DNA from: Thermanaeromonas sp. C210
GTDB lineage: Bacteria; Bacillota; DSM-521; Neomoorellales; Neomoorellaceae
Assembly (NCBI RefSeq): GCF_013167955.1
Contig: NZ_BLWF01000004.1
Span: forward strand, 124,001-188,000
Length of the DNA stretch: 64,000 bases
Reading direction: 5' to 3'
Position numbers and translations under genes: made by a program. Below the pieces are notes generated by a model. It saw only the letters and a list, made by a program, of their open reading frames with translations, was not told where the DNA came from and did no database searches. Shown here piece by piece: positions 1 to 10,210 of the stretch. Position 1 is the first letter of the stretch. Each line of letters opens with the position of its first letter.

Positions 1-3000
1 ACGCTCTAGGGACCTGATTTCTTCCTGCACCCGGTCCAGGCCCTGGCAGATGATGTCGGCGTCGAATTCTTCGGCCCGCACGCTGAAAAAGGCGGCGTAG
101 AAGGCTTCGGGGTGGTAAACCTTATAGTAGGCAATGCGAAAGGCCATCATGACGTAGGCCACGGCATGGGCCTTGGGGAATAAGTAGGTTATCTTTTTGC
201 ATGATTGAATGAACCATTCGGGCACCCCGGCCGAGCGCATTATATCTTCATATTCCTTCTTTACCCCCTTCCCCTTGCGCACGTCCTCCATCACGCGAAA
301 GGCCACTTCCGGGGGCACTCCCTTATGGAGCAGGTAGTTCATAATATCGTCCCGGGTGGATATGGCCTCGCTGAGGCGGGCGGTCCCGCTCCTGATAAGG
401 TCCTGAGCGTTATTCAGCCATACGTCGGTGCCGTGGGAAAATCCGCTGATGCGCACCAGCTCGGCAAAGGTCCGGGGCCGGGTTTCTTCCAGCATTTGCC
501 GTACAAAGCGGGTCCCGAATTCAGGGATCCCTAAGGTGCCCACCTGGGTGCCTATATCCTCCGGCCTCACCCCCAGAGCTTCCACGCTGGAAAAGAGGGA
601 CATGGTTTTTTTCTCGTCCAGGGGGATCTCCCGGGCAGGTACCCCGGTTAAATCCTCCAGCACCTTAATGACCGTAGGATCATCATGGCCTAGCAAGTCT
701 AACTTCACCAGGCGCTCACTCAAAGCCTCATAATCAAAGTGGGTGGTGATAACGGTGCTGGACTGGTCGTCTGCCGGGTGCTGGAGGGGTGTAAATAAAT
801 GTATGTCAGTTCCCCGGGGTACCACCATCAATCCCCCGGGATGCTGCCCGGTGGTCCGCTTCACCCCGGTACACCCGCGCACCAGGCGGTTGACCTCCGC
901 CTGCCTCAGCTTCAAATTATGCTCTTCTAGATATTTTTGTACAAAGCCGTAGGCGGTTCGTTCGGCTATGGTAGCGATGGTACCGGCGCGGAAAACGTGA
1001 TCCTTGCCGAACATCTCTTCGGCGTAACGGTGGGCCTGGGCCTGGTATTCGCCGGAAAAATTCAGGTCGATGTCTGGGACTTTGTCCCCTTTAAAGCCCA
1101 GAAAGACTTCAAAGGGTATGTCATGGCCGTCCTTGACCAGACTTTCCCCGCACCGCGGGCAGCATTTGTCGGGGAGATCCGCCCCGCAGTTAACGCTGCC
1201 GTCCTGGACAAACTGGGTATAGCGGCAACCGGGGCACCGATAATGGGGGGGCAACGGATTTACCTCGGTGATTCCAGCCATGGTGGCCACCAGGGAGGAA
1301 CCTACCGACCCCCGGGAGCCAACCAAGTAGCCGTCTTCATTGGATTTTTTGACTAACCTGTGGGCAATGAGGTAGAGCACCGCAAAACCGTGCTGAATAA
1401 TGGCCTTGAGTTCCTTGTAGAGCCGACCCTGAACTTCGGGCGGGAGGGGGTCACCGTACCATTCCCGCGCCCGCCGGAGGACGATGTCGGTTAGCTCTTC
1501 CTCGGCTCCCGGGATCTCGGGAGGATAGAACTCGTCGGGAATGGGTTTAAGGTCCTCCACCTGGGTGGCCAGGAGCCGGGGGTTTTCGATTACCACTTCC
1601 CGGGCCGTCTCTTCCCCCAAATAGGCGAATTCGGCCAGCATTTCCTCCGTAGTACGGTAATAAAGGGGAGCCTGAACCTCGTCTTCATAGCCCTGGCCGT
1701 GCAGGAGGATCTGGCGGAAGATAGCATCCTCCGGCTCCACAAAATGGACGTCCCCGGTGGCCACCACCGGCTTGCCCAGTTTTTTGCCCAGGGCCACGAT
1801 GCGGCGGTTCATCTCTTCCAGAGCCCGCCGGTCGGGCATTTTACCCTCCCGGATTAAAAACTCATTGTTGGCCAGGGGTTGAATTTCCAGATAGTCGTAA
1901 AAGGCCGCTATGGCCGCCAGCTGCTCTTCGTCAGCCCCGGCCAAATAGCTGCGGATGAGTTCACCGGCCTCACAGGCAGTGCCGAGAAGCAGCCCCTGCC
2001 TGTACTGCTGGAGCAGGCGGCGGGGTATGCGGGGTTTGCGGTAAAAAAACTGGAGGTGGGAAGCCGATACCAAACGGTAAAGGTTGAGCAGGCCCTCCCG
2101 GTCCTTGACGAGGATCACAATATGATAGGTTTTCTGCTGGTCCGGGGGGGAACCGTCGTCATCGAAGAGGTATCCTTCCAGGCCATAGATTATCTTGACC
2201 CCGTAGCGGCGGCCGGCCTCGGCCGCCACCGGAAAGGCCTGGAGTACCCCGTGATCCGTTATGGCCACCGCCCCATGCTGCCAGCGGGCGGCACACCGGA
2301 CCACTTCTTCCACTTCCGCCACTCCGTCCATGGCGCTCATTTTGGTATGAAGGTGCAGCTCCACTCTTTTGACCGGCGCCAGGTCCTGACGGCAAAGGGG
2401 GTCGGCCATTTCCATATCCCGGGCCAGGAGTATTAGTTCCTGACTGTAGAGATCGTATTGCACATCCCCCCTGACCCGGACCCACTGGCCCGGTTGCAGA
2501 GATTTATCCTTCAGGGGGCCTTCGGTTACAAAGGCCTTCACCGTGATGCTGTCCGTCCGGTCGGTAATGTCCAGGGTCACTAGCAGGCGGCCGCTCCGCA
2601 GCTGGCGGCTGCTAAAGTTCAGGACCTCTCCCCGCACTACTACTTGCCGCTCTTCATCCTGTATACCGATAAGGGCCCGCTCCTGACCCTTAATTTTATG
2701 GCCCAACAACACCCCGCCGTTTTCCTGCTCACCGCTTTCCCCTTCATTTCCTCGGGGGGCGGAGTCCTTAAGGGGCTGGCATATTTTCTGAAGGTGTTCA
2801 ACCTGCAACTCCCGGGAAACCCTGGACAGCTCCCGGCAGTAGTCTTCATCCGTTATTACCTCTACCGTTACCTCTTGCCCCAGATCCTCTTGCAGGATCT
2901 CGGCCAGTACGGCAGCGCATCCCGACCGGCGCAGCACCTCCAGGGGCAGCTTTCCCGGCAAGATGAGCTGCCAACTGTTTCCCCCGTCCCTGGCTAAACG

Positions 3001-3258
3001 GGCTCCCGCCAGCCAGGCGCGGCTTCCCGGGCCCAGGCGGGCGGTCAACTGCTGCAAAATACCCTCTTCCCACCCGAGCTGCCCTTCCCCCTCTTCCATG
3101 GTTTCCAACCGGATCTCCAGCCCGGGGAATTCCTCCCCCAGCCTGGCCTGCCATGTAAGCTCCTCTCCGGGTGCCAGTCCTCGACGGAGCCATATCCGGC
3201 ACTCGCCCCGCCGACGAAACACCTCTACGCGTGCAATCGCCTCGCGGTCGACAGCCAT
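1..3258 (-). CDS. polC: DNA polymerase III alpha subunit, Gram-positive PolC type, lacking the exonuclease insert; 3' end outside window
   Basis: Replicative DNA polymerase. About 1086 codons are in the window and the C-terminal part lies off the left edge. Reading the minus strand from the ATG at 3258 gives an N-terminal/OB region (about residues 1-298), a PHP domain starting at VELHLHTKMSAMDGV (about 299), the four-cysteine zinc motif (CPGC...CCPRCG, about 676-710) and the catalytic segment DKVPDIDLNFSGEYQ (about 720), all diagnostic of PolC rather than DnaE. Other PolCs carry a ~180-residue DEDDh exonuclease within the PHP domain. Here the chain passes directly from GYLFDDDGS (about 368) to KTYHIVILVKD, so that domain is absent with no frameshift. 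The gene directly follows proS, as in Bacillus. The start is supported by a GGGGGA stretch upstream. Confidence 0.95.
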   Translation of the reverse strand, partial: MAVDREAIARVEVFRRRGECRIWLRRGLAPGEELTWQARLGEEFPGLEIRLETMEEGEGQLGWEEGILQQLTARLGPGSRAWLAGARLARDGGNSWQLILPGKLPLEVLRRSGCAAVLAEILQEDLGQEVTVEVITDEDYCRELSRVSRELQVEHLQKICQPLKDSAPRGNEGESGEQENGGVLLGHKIKGQERALIGIQDEERQVVVRGEVLNFSSRQLRSGRLLVTLDITDRTDSITVKAFVTEGPLKDKSLQPGQWVRVRGDVQYDLYSQELILLARDMEMADPLCRQDLAPVKRVELHLHTKMSAMDGVAEVEEVVRCAARWQHGAVAITDHGVLQAFPVAAEAGRRYGVKIIYGLEGYLFDDDGSPPDQQKTYHIVILVKDREGLLNLYRLVSASHLQFFYRKPRIPRRLLQQYRQGLLLGTACEAGELIRSYLAGADEEQLAAIAAFYDYLEIQPLANNEFLIREGKMPDRRALEEMNRRIVALGKKLGKPVVATGDVHFVEPEDAIFRQILLHGQGYEDEVQAPLYYRTTEEMLAEFAYLGEETAREVVIENPRLLATQVEDLKPIPDEFYPPEIPGAEEELTDIVLRRAREWYGDPLPPEVQGRLYKELKAIIQHGFAVLYLIAHRLVKKSNEDGYLVGSRGSVGSSLVATMAGITEVNPLPPHYRCPGCRYTQFVQDGSVNCGADLPDKCCPRCGESLVKDGHDIPFEVFLGFKGDKVPDIDLNFSGEYQAQAHRYAEEMFGKDHVFRAGTIATIAERTAYGFVQKYLEEHNLKLRQAEVNRLVRGCTGVKRTTGQHPGGLMVVPRGTDIHLFTPLQHPADDQSSTVITTHFDYEALSERLVKLDLLGHDDPTVIKVLEDLTGVPAREIPLDEKKTMSLFSSVEALGVRPEDIGTQVGTLGIPEFGTRFVRQMLEETRPRTFAELVRISGFSHGTDVWLNNAQDLIRSGTARLSEAISTRDDIMNYLLHKGVPPEVAFRVMEDVRKGKGVKKEYEDIMRSAGVPEWFIQSCKKITYLFPKAHAVAYVMMAFRIAYYKVYHPEAFYAAFFSVRAEEFDADIICQGLDRVQEEIRSLER

Positions 3259-3295
3259 TCAACTGTTCCCCCATGAACTTCATCCTCGGCCAGGT

Positions 3296-5044
3296 TTAAA
3301 GTCCGGGATATCCCCGGTAGAACTCGTCGGGCGTCTGCAAGGCCGCCGTAATGGCCTCCTTTACCCTCCGCGCCACTCCTTCTCGGGGCACCGCCTTTTC
3401 TTCCTTACTCCAGCGCCACTTCCAGTCCACAGTGCCTTCAGCCACGGTTTTCTTCCCGATGGTGAGGCGCAGGGGGTAACCGATGAGGTCTGCTTCGACG
3501 AATTTAACCCCCGCCCGCTCATCGCGGTCATCCAGGACTACTTCGATGCCTTCTGCCCGGAGCTCGGCATAGATTCTTTCCGCTTCTTCCCTCTGGGCCG
3601 CATCCCGGACCGCCACGGGTATAATTACCACCTGATACGGCGCAATGGACACCGGCCAAACGATGCCGTGCTCATCGTGGTGCTGCTCCACGGCGGCGGC
3701 CATGGTACGGCTTATGCCTATTCCGTAGCAGCCCATAACAACGGGCCGTTCCTCACCCTTGTCGTCTTTATAGAGGGCGCCTAAGGCAAGGCTATATTTG
3801 GTACCGAGCTTGAAAATCTGCCCCACTTCAATACCCCGGGCCTCTTCCAGGGGTGAGCCGCACTGGGGACATGGTTCCCCGGCGCCGGCCTGCCGGAGAT
3901 CTGCCACCTTGAGGGGCACGAAGTCCCGGCCCGGATTTACGTGGAGGTAGTGATAATCCTTCTCGTTGGCTCCAGCCACTCCGTTGACCAGGTAGGGGAT
4001 CTCCAGATCCGCATAAATGGGTATTCGGCCCAGTCCCACGGGGCCCACGAAGCCCACCGGTACGCCCAGCACCTCTTCCACCTTGTCCGGTTCCGCCAGG
4101 TTCAAGCGGGCTGATTCCAGGACCTTCTGCAGCTTCACCTCATTGAGCTCCCGGTCTCCACGCACCAGGGCGGCCACCAGTTGCCCGTCGGCTTCATATA
4201 AAATCGTTTTTATCAGACGCCGGGAGTCAACGCCTAAATAAGCGCATACTTCTTCCACCGTCCGCCGGCCGGGAGTATGTACTTTTTCTAGAGGCAGGGG
4301 TTGGGCGTCTCCGGCCACCGGACTGGGGGCCGCCGGGGCTATTTCTACGTTGGCGGCATAATCGCAATGGTGGCAGAAGAGCACCAGGGCCTCGCCAGCT
4401 TCCGCCAATACCATGAATTCGTGGCTGAAATTGCCTCCAATGGCCCCGGTATCCGCCTCGACCGCCCTGAACTTCAGCCCGCACCGGCGGAAAACATTGC
4501 TATAAGCCACGTACATTTTATTATAGCTTTCCTGCAGGCCTGCTTCGTCCCGATCGAAGGAATAGAGGTCTTTCATGATAAACTCCCGCCCCCGCAGGAG
4601 CCCGAAGCGGGGCCGGCGCTCGTCCCGGTATTTATTTTGGATCTGGTACAGGCGGAGGGGGAGCTGTTTATAGGAGTTCACCTCGGCCCGCACCAGGGCG
4701 GTAATGATTTCTTCGTGGGTGGGCCCCAGACAAAAGGAACGGCCGTGGCGATCCTTAAGGCGGAACATTTCCTCTCCGTAAAGCTCCCAGCGGCCGCTCT
4801 CCTGCCAAACTTCGGCCGGCTGGATAATGGGCAAGAGCAGCTCCTGGCCCCCCGCCCGGTCCATTTCTTCGCGGACGATCCCTTCGATTTTATGGATAAC
4901 CCTCCAGCCCAAAGGAAGAAAGGTATAAATTCCGGCCGCGGCCTTACGGATAAATCCGGCCCGCAGCAACAGTTGGTGGCTGGCTATTTCCGCCTCGGCA
5001 GGTGTTTCCCGTAACGTTGGAGTGAAGAGTTCACTGGCGCGCAT
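3296..5044 (-). CDS. proS: Prolyl-tRNA synthetase, bacterial type with editing domain
   Basis: Class II synthetase that charges tRNA-Pro in the cytoplasm. The 582 residues match the long bacterial (ProS type 1) form. Motif 1 region lies around [17 protein letters not shown] (residues 31-47), motif 2 around [21 protein letters not shown] (about 140-158), an inserted editing domain covers roughly 225-400, and the C-terminal anticodon-binding domain contains [10 protein letters not shown] and [13 protein letters not shown]. The ATG start overlaps the end of ispG by 14 bases, pointing to translational coupling. polC begins 37 bases after its stop. Nothing looks unusual in the catalytic parts. Confidence 0.97.
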   Translation of the reverse strand: MRASELFTPTLRETPAEAEIASHQLLLRAGFIRKAAAGIYTFLPLGWRVIHKIEGIVREEMDRAGGQELLLPIIQPAEVWQESGRWELYGEEMFRLKDRHGRSFCLGPTHEEIITALVRAEVNSYKQLPLRLYQIQNKYRDERRPRFGLLRGREFIMKDLYSFDRDEAGLQESYNKMYVAYSNVFRRCGLKFRAVEADTGAIGGNFSHEFMVLAEAGEALVLFCHHCDYAANVEIAPAAPSPVAGDAQPLPLEKVHTPGRRTVEEVCAYLGVDSRRLIKTILYEADGQLVAALVRGDRELNEVKLQKVLESARLNLAEPDKVEEVLGVPVGFVGPVGLGRIPIYADLEIPYLVNGVAGANEKDYHYLHVNPGRDFVPLKVADLRQAGAGEPCPQCGSPLEEARGIEVGQIFKLGTKYSLALGALYKDDKGEERPVVMGCYGIGISRTMAAAVEQHHDEHGIVWPVSIAPYQVVIIPVAVRDAAQREEAERIYAELRAEGIEVVLDDRDERAGVKFVEADLIGYPLRLTIGKKTVAEGTVDWKWRWSKEEKAVPREGVARRVKEAITAALQTPDEFYRGYPGL

Positions 5045-6128
5045 GGCGTTCCTCCCGTTCCTGCAAGATTTTATCGATTTCTTCCCAGAGGGCGTCTACC
5101 AAGTGTTCTTCCGGCACCCGGCGGACGGGTTCTCCCTGCCGGAAGACCATGCCCCACCCCCGCCCGCCGGCTATTCCTACATCGGCCTGCCTGGCTTCCC
5201 CGGGTCCGTTCACGGCGCACCCCATTACGGCCACCTTGAGGGGCACCTGCAGCCCTTTAAGTTTCTCTTCCACCCGGGCTGCCAGCCCTTCCAGGTCGAT
5301 CTGGCAGCGCCCGCAGGTGGGACAGGAGATGAGCTCAACTCCCCGTTTTCTTAGGCCCAGGGACCGCAGGATGGTGTAGGCTACTTCTACTTCCAGAACG
5401 GGGTCCCCGGTTAAGGACACCCGGATGGTATCTCCTATCCCTTCGCTCAGCAGGATTCCCAATCCCACGGCCGATTTTACCGCCCCCGTCAGCAGAGGAC
5501 CGGCCTCGGTAACGCCCAGGTGCAGGGGGTAATCCACCCTTTGGGCCAGAAGACGGTAGGCATCTACCATCAGCGGAACCTCCGAAGCCTTTAGGGAAAC
5601 TTTGATATTAAAGAAGCCCAGGTTTTCCAGCAACCGTATGGAACGCAGGGCACTTTCTACCATGGCCTCGGCCGTAATGCCGCCGTGGGCCTCCATGACT
5701 TCCCGCTCCAAGGAGCCCGCATTAACCCCTACACGGATGGGAACGCCCCTTTCCCCCGCTTCCCGGGCGACCCGCTCTAGGGCCCGGGCGCCTCCGATAT
5801 TGCCGGGGTTTATCCGCAGGCCGTCGGCGCCGGCCGCCAGGGCCTCCAAGGCCAGCCGGTGATCGAAATGGATGTCGGCAATGAGGGGTAAATTCGTCTG
5901 GGCCTTTATGGACCGCAAGGCCCGGGCCGCCTCACGGTCCGGCACGGCCACCCGCACTATCTCGCAGCCGGCCGCCTCCAGGCGCCTGATTTGATCTACG
6001 GTGGCGGCCACATCCCGCGTGTCGGTGTTAGTCATGGACTGGACCACTATGGGGGCCCCGCCGCCAACGGCTACTTTACCCACGTAAATGCGCCGCGTCT
6101 GACGCCGCCTAACCTCCACCTCTTCCAC
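5031..6128 (-). CDS. ispG: 4-hydroxy-3-methylbut-2-en-1-yl diphosphate synthase (flavodoxin/ferredoxin)
   Basis: Penultimate enzyme of the MEP isoprenoid pathway, a [4Fe-4S] enzyme that reduces MEcPP to HMBPP. The 365-residue protein has the TIM-barrel start [13 protein letters not shown] and a C-terminal iron-sulfur domain with CPTCGRC and a later [10 protein letters not shown], which supplies the third cysteine. The proposed start is a GTG one base after the rseP stop; a second GTG lies four codons in, so the exact start is open. It belongs to the dxr-rseP-ispG-proS-polC run, so two MEP-pathway genes sit either side of rseP. Confidence 0.96.
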   Translation of the reverse strand: MEEVEVRRRQTRRIYVGKVAVGGGAPIVVQSMTNTDTRDVAATVDQIRRLEAAGCEIVRVAVPDREAARALRSIKAQTNLPLIADIHFDHRLALEALAAGADGLRINPGNIGGARALERVAREAGERGVPIRVGVNAGSLEREVMEAHGGITAEAMVESALRSIRLLENLGFFNIKVSLKASEVPLMVDAYRLLAQRVDYPLHLGVTEAGPLLTGAVKSAVGLGILLSEGIGDTIRVSLTGDPVLEVEVAYTILRSLGLRKRGVELISCPTCGRCQIDLEGLAARVEEKLKGLQVPLKVAVMGCAVNGPGEARQADVGIAGGRGWGMVFRQGEPVRRVPEEHLVDALWEEIDKILQEREERHARQ

Positions 6129-6129
6129 C

Positions 6130-7140
6130 TCAGCTAAAAAGGCGTAATATGTCGCGGTAGGTTATCAACAGCAGGAGCCCCATGAGCAGGGCAAAGCCTA
6201 TGAGGTGAATTATGTTTTCCTTGGCCGGATCGAGGGGCCGGCCCCGGACGCCCTCCCACGTTAAAAACACCAGCCGGCTGCCGTCCAGGGCCGGGATGGG
6301 CAGGAGATTGATAAGCCCCAGATCGAGGCTTAAAACAGCGGTAAAACTCAGGACGTTGGCCAGGCCGAAGGAAGCTGCCTGCCCCACCATCTGGACAATG
6401 CCCACCGGTCCGACTACATCGGGGGCTATCTTTCCCGTAATCATCTCAATTAAACTTACCACTATCGCTGCCGTGATGCTGACGGCCTGGGAAAAGCCCA
6501 GGTACAGGGAGCGCCACAACCCCTGCCTTTCCCAGGAAGGCCCAATGCCTATTAGCCCCACTCCGGTGCCGGGGTCCCGCTCGCTCTGCACGGAAACGAC
6601 CATTCTTCGTCCCGCCCGCTCGATCTCTAGCGAGAGGTTTTCCTCGGGCCGCCGGTTGATCTCCTGCACCATGTCCATCCAGCTATCCACCGGCACGCCG
6701 TTTATGGAGATAACCCTGTCTCCCGGTTGGAGGCCGGCTGCAGCCGCCGGCCTTCCGGGCTCCACCCGGCCGATGACATTTTTATCCACCGGGATCCCTA
6801 ACACCATAAAGACAAAGATAAAGAGGGCCACTGCCAGGACGAAGTTCATGAGGGAGCCGGCGGCAATAACCGCCATCCGGACCAATACTGGCTGCCGGTT
6901 AAAGCCGCGAGGGTCGTCCTGGTCGTCGCCCTCCATTCCGGCCATACGGTTAAAACCGCCCAGGGGAAGCGCGCGCAGGGAGTACACCGTCTCACCACGC
7001 TTAAATTGAACCAGGGCGGGACCCATCCCGATGGCAAACTCTTCTACCTTAATGCCGGCCTTCTTGGCCACCAGGAAGTGGCCCAGCTCGTGGGCGACGA
7101 TCAAGAGGCTGAAAACAAATAAGGCCCAAACAATCGTCAA
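6130..7140 (-). CDS. rseP: RIP metalloprotease RseP/RasP (site-2 protease)
   Basis: Integral membrane zinc protease that cuts transmembrane segments of anti-sigma factors and signal peptides. The zinc motif HELGH sits at residues 18-22 in the first membrane helix, a PDZ domain spans roughly 115-185 (GRVEPGRPAAAAGLQPGDRV), and the second active-site motif LLPIPALDGSRL is near 285. The 336-residue length fits the single-PDZ Gram-positive form. The TTG start overlaps the dxr stop (TTGA), so it is coupled to dxr; ispG follows at once. Confidence 0.95.
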   Translation of the reverse strand: MTIVWALFVFSLLIVAHELGHFLVAKKAGIKVEEFAIGMGPALVQFKRGETVYSLRALPLGGFNRMAGMEGDDQDDPRGFNRQPVLVRMAVIAAGSLMNFVLAVALFIFVFMVLGIPVDKNVIGRVEPGRPAAAAGLQPGDRVISINGVPVDSWMDMVQEINRRPEENLSLEIERAGRRMVVSVQSERDPGTGVGLIGIGPSWERQGLWRSLYLGFSQAVSITAAIVVSLIEMITGKIAPDVVGPVGIVQMVGQAASFGLANVLSFTAVLSLDLGLINLLPIPALDGSRLVFLTWEGVRGRPLDPAKENIIHLIGFALLMGLLLLITYRDILRLFS

Positions 7141-8309
7141 GCTAACTTACACCTTCCTTTCCATCCGGCGGCCAGGGATAAAGCCTCCCGGCGGGCCCAA
7201 TGGTCTGCCGCCAGTATATCCTGCAGCCCCGGTGCCTCTACAGGGTGGTGGCGGGCTAGAACCCCCTCTACCAGCCGCGGGATGTCCAGGAAACCGATTT
7301 TCCTCTGTAAGAACAGGTCTACTGCCACTTCGTCGGCCGCGTTCAAGGCTGCCGGGAATGTGGCCCCCCGGCGCCCGGCTTCAAGGGCTAACCCGAGGCA
7401 AGGAAACCGGTCCCAGTCGGGCTCTTCGAAGGTAAGGGATCCCAGGGCCGTCAAATCCAGGCGGGGATACGCGTTTGCCCACCTCTCCGGCCAGGTGAGG
7501 GCATACTGGATGGGCAGCCGCATATCGGGCAGGCTCATGTGGGCCAAGGAACTGCCATCATTATATGTAACTATGGCGTGAACAATGCTCTGGGGATGGA
7601 TGACCACCTCGATATCTCGATAATCCAGCTGAAAAAGGTGTTTGGCTTCCAACACCTCTAATCCCTTATTCATGAGGGTGGCCGAATCAACGGTGACCCG
7701 CGGCCCCATCCGCCAGTTGGGGTGGGCCAGGGCCATATCCGGAGTTACCTTCTCCATTTCCTTCACGGAAAGTTTCCTGAAAGGGCCGCCGGAAGCCGTG
7801 AGGATGACCTTATGGATGCCTTCACCCGGCCGCCAGCACTGGAAGACGGCCGAATGTTCACTGTCCACGGGTAGAATACGGACGCCCCTGCGCCGGGCCT
7901 CTTCCATAACCAGGTCTCCGGCCGTCACCAGGATCTCTTTGTTGGCCAGGGCTACGTTCTTCCCGGCCTCTATGGCCGCCAGCACGGCCGGCAGGCTCGT
8001 GGTGCCCACCATGGCCGCCAGCACCAGGTCGGCCTCGGGGAGGGTGGCCGCCGCCAGCAGGCCCTCCGCTCCGGCCAGGACCTCCACCCCCAGCCCGCGA
8101 ACTCGTTCCCTTAACTCTCGCTGTCTTGCCGCCTCCAGGACCACCGCCATCCGGGGCCGGTGGCGCCTTATCTGCTTCTCCAGCCGCTCTATATTGCGGG
8201 CCGCGGCCAGGGCCAGGACCTCAAACTTCTCCCGGAAGTTTTCGATGACTTCCAGGGCCTGTCGTCCGATGGACCCGGTAGACCCCAGGATAACTATGCC
8301 TTTGCTCAT
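7137..8309 (-). CDS. dxr: 1-deoxy-D-xylulose 5-phosphate reductoisomerase
   Basis: Converts DXP to MEP with NADPH, the committed step of the MEP pathway. The protein is 390 residues with the N-terminal nucleotide loop ILGSTGSIG (7-15), the metal and substrate motif LPVDSEHSAVFQC (about 147-159), and the flexible-loop motif TASGGPFRK (about 172-180). The ATG overlaps the stop of the upstream permease by one base (TGATG), and its own stop overlaps the rseP start. Length and motifs are normal for the family. Confidence 0.97.
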   Translation of the reverse strand: MSKGIVILGSTGSIGRQALEVIENFREKFEVLALAAARNIERLEKQIRRHRPRMAVVLEAARQRELRERVRGLGVEVLAGAEGLLAAATLPEADLVLAAMVGTTSLPAVLAAIEAGKNVALANKEILVTAGDLVMEEARRRGVRILPVDSEHSAVFQCWRPGEGIHKVILTASGGPFRKLSVKEMEKVTPDMALAHPNWRMGPRVTVDSATLMNKGLEVLEAKHLFQLDYRDIEVVIHPQSIVHAIVTYNDGSSLAHMSLPDMRLPIQYALTWPERWANAYPRLDLTALGSLTFEEPDWDRFPCLGLALEAGRRGATFPAALNAADEVAVDLFLQRKIGFLDIPRLVEGVLARHHPVEAPGLQDILAADHWARREALSLAAGWKGRCKLA

Positions 8310-9409
8310 CAGGTGCCTCCTGTCTCTCTGTTACTGTAAATAATGGCTTTGACCACCAGTACGGTTAGCGGCCCGATAATGATCCCCGCAATGCCCAGGA
8401 GCTTCAGTCCGGCATAAAGGGCCACCAAGGTGGTTAAGGGATGCAATCCCAGGCTTACAGCCACCAATTTAGGCTGTAGGAGCTGTCGCAGGATGATAAT
8501 AAAACTATAAAGGACTAGCAGAGCGATACCCAGGCCGTATCTGCCCTGGATAAACTCCCACACGGCCCACGGAATATAAATGGTGCCCGGACCCACAATA
8601 GGTAAAAGATCGGCCAGGCCGATTACAAAGGCCAGGGTCAGGGCGTAGTCCACCTTCAAAATCAGCAGCCCGATAACCGTCTGGACGATCTGCAAGCTGA
8701 TCAGGACGGTTTCCGCCCGCAAAACGCCGATGATGGCCTTGCCGAGGAAAACGCCTGTGCGCTCCACCCGTTCGGCCCACACGGCGGGCAAAACGCTGCG
8801 CAGGCCGGCCAGTATGGTATCCTTATCCCGGCTGAAGAAGAAGGTGGCCACCAGGATGATGATCACTACTACAAAGAGTTCGGGCAGGGAGCGCAGGAAG
8901 GTTATCAACCATTGGGCGAGGGAAGTCAACCACTCCCTCAGAGTAGCAATACCGGTATCCACGAGATTCTGCAGGGAACTTAAAATATCCGACGGCCAAT
9001 TGCCGGAAAAATAAAAGGCCTGCAGCCGGTTAATCCACTCGGCCAGGACTCCCCCCAGATTCCGGGCCTGAGCCGGCAGGCTGGCCACCAGCGCTTCCAG
9101 TTCTACTACCAGGCTGGAGATCAGCATAAAAAGGAGAATGCTGGCCACACCCAGGCAAACCAACAGGGCGATAAGCACAGCTAGGGTACGGCTAACCCTG
9201 CCCCGGTACTGGATAAAGTTTACCACCGGGTCGATGAGGGCCGCCAGTAAAGCCGCCAGGGCAAAAGGTAATACCACGGAGGATATCTTGTGGTAAATAA
9301 CCGCTACCGCGGGCAAAATATAATAAAAAACCAGCAAGCAGATAACTGTCAAAACCAGGACAAAGATCAGGGTCTGGAAAGCCCGGTTAAAGCGTTCAGG
9401 CGCCGACAA
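8309..9409 (-). CDS. AI-2E family (YdiK/TqsA/PerM-type) membrane permease
   Basis: A 366-residue polytopic membrane protein of the AI-2E transporter superfamily. Two hydrophobic hairpins lie at the N-terminus (about 13-65 and 75-100), followed by an amphipathic soluble region (about 105-160) and a further set of helices, ending with the typical SLGLHPLTTLVALYAGLKLLG pattern near 320-340. Members of the family export diverse compounds, so the substrate cannot be inferred. It sits between cdsA and dxr, a place where Bacillus has no such gene, and is coupled to dxr by a one-base overlap. Confidence 0.88.
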   Translation of the reverse strand: MSAPERFNRAFQTLIFVLVLTVICLLVFYYILPAVAVIYHKISSVVLPFALAALLAALIDPVVNFIQYRGRVSRTLAVLIALLVCLGVASILLFMLISSLVVELEALVASLPAQARNLGGVLAEWINRLQAFYFSGNWPSDILSSLQNLVDTGIATLREWLTSLAQWLITFLRSLPELFVVVIIILVATFFFSRDKDTILAGLRSVLPAVWAERVERTGVFLGKAIIGVLRAETVLISLQIVQTVIGLLILKVDYALTLAFVIGLADLLPIVGPGTIYIPWAVWEFIQGRYGLGIALLVLYSFIIILRQLLQPKLVAVSLGLHPLTTLVALYAGLKLLGIAGIIIGPLTVLVVKAIIYSNRETGGT

Positions 9410-9424
9410 TCATTTCACCTCTAT

Positions 9425-10210
9425 TTAAGTAACAAATCTCCAAAAATAGTATACCACTGGTCCTACTAGAAACAAACTATCAAATCGGTCGAGGATTCCG
9501 CCGTGGCCGGGAAGAAAGCGGCCGCTGTCTTTAGCTCCGGCCATCCGCTTAATACCGGACTCTATCAGGTCGCCTGCCTGCCCGGCCGCGGCCACCAGCA
9601 CCGCCAGAGGGACTAGGTGCCAGGGGCTCAGCGGCAGTAGCCGGGGGCCCACCAGCACGCCGGTGACGACCACCCCCACCAGACCGCTTGAAGCCCCTTC
9701 CCACGTCTTGGCCGGGCTCAAGCCGGGACACAATTTCCTCCTGCCCCAGAAGCGCCCGCCCAGGTAAGCGGCCGTATCGTTCACCCAGGTCAGGATCAGG
9801 CTGTACAAGAGGAGGGGGAAACCCCACTCAGGGATAAAGCGAAGGAGCAACAGGTGGCTTAAGGATCCGGACACATAGAGGAGCCCGGTGTAACTGGCAG
9901 CCGTGTCCACCAGGGAGTAGCGAGGATAAGCGAATAAGAAGACCAAAAGGAAGAGGAAGAGCGCCCCTTGCGGAAAAAAAGTGGGGAAATCACGCCCCCA
10001 GTACACCATGAGGAGCAGGGCCAGGCCGCCCAGTTGACCCCAAACCCTTAAAGGGTTGATGCCCATGCGCTGCAGCAAGTCATAATACTCCCTTAACCCC
10101 CAAAAGGATATCAGGGTTAAGAGGACCCACAGCCATAGACCCCCGGCATATGCCAAACCGATCAGGAGGGGAATGCCCACGACGGCCACCAATACCCGCT
10201 GTATCAGCAC
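9425..10210 (-). CDS. cdsA: Phosphatidate cytidylyltransferase (CDP-diglyceride synthase)
   Basis: Makes CDP-diacylglycerol from phosphatidic acid and CTP at the membrane, feeding phospholipid synthesis. The 261-residue protein is highly hydrophobic (seven or eight predicted helices). It carries the family signature late in the chain: SPAKTWEGASSGL (about 165-177), then GDLIESGIKRMAGAKDSG and LPGHGGILDRFDSL (about 210-246). The GTG start follows the uppS stop directly (TAAGTG), so the two genes are coupled, the standard arrangement in bacteria. Confidence 0.96.
   Translation of the reverse strand: MLIQRVLVAVVGIPLLIGLAYAGGLWLWVLLTLISFWGLREYYDLLQRMGINPLRVWGQLGGLALLLMVYWGRDFPTFFPQGALFLFLLVFLFAYPRYSLVDTAASYTGLLYVSGSLSHLLLLRFIPEWGFPLLLYSLILTWVNDTAAYLGGRFWGRRKLCPGLSPAKTWEGASSGLVGVVVTGVLVGPRLLPLSPWHLVPLAVLVAAAGQAGDLIESGIKRMAGAKDSGRFLPGHGGILDRFDSLFLVGPVVYYFWRFVT

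Noticed and set aside
2963-3784. Long plus-strand open frame (273 codons) opposite polC and proS
   Set aside because: It lies antisense to two well-conserved genes, has Ser/Pro/Arg-rich low-complexity translation and no family motif; a shadow caused by GC-rich codons.
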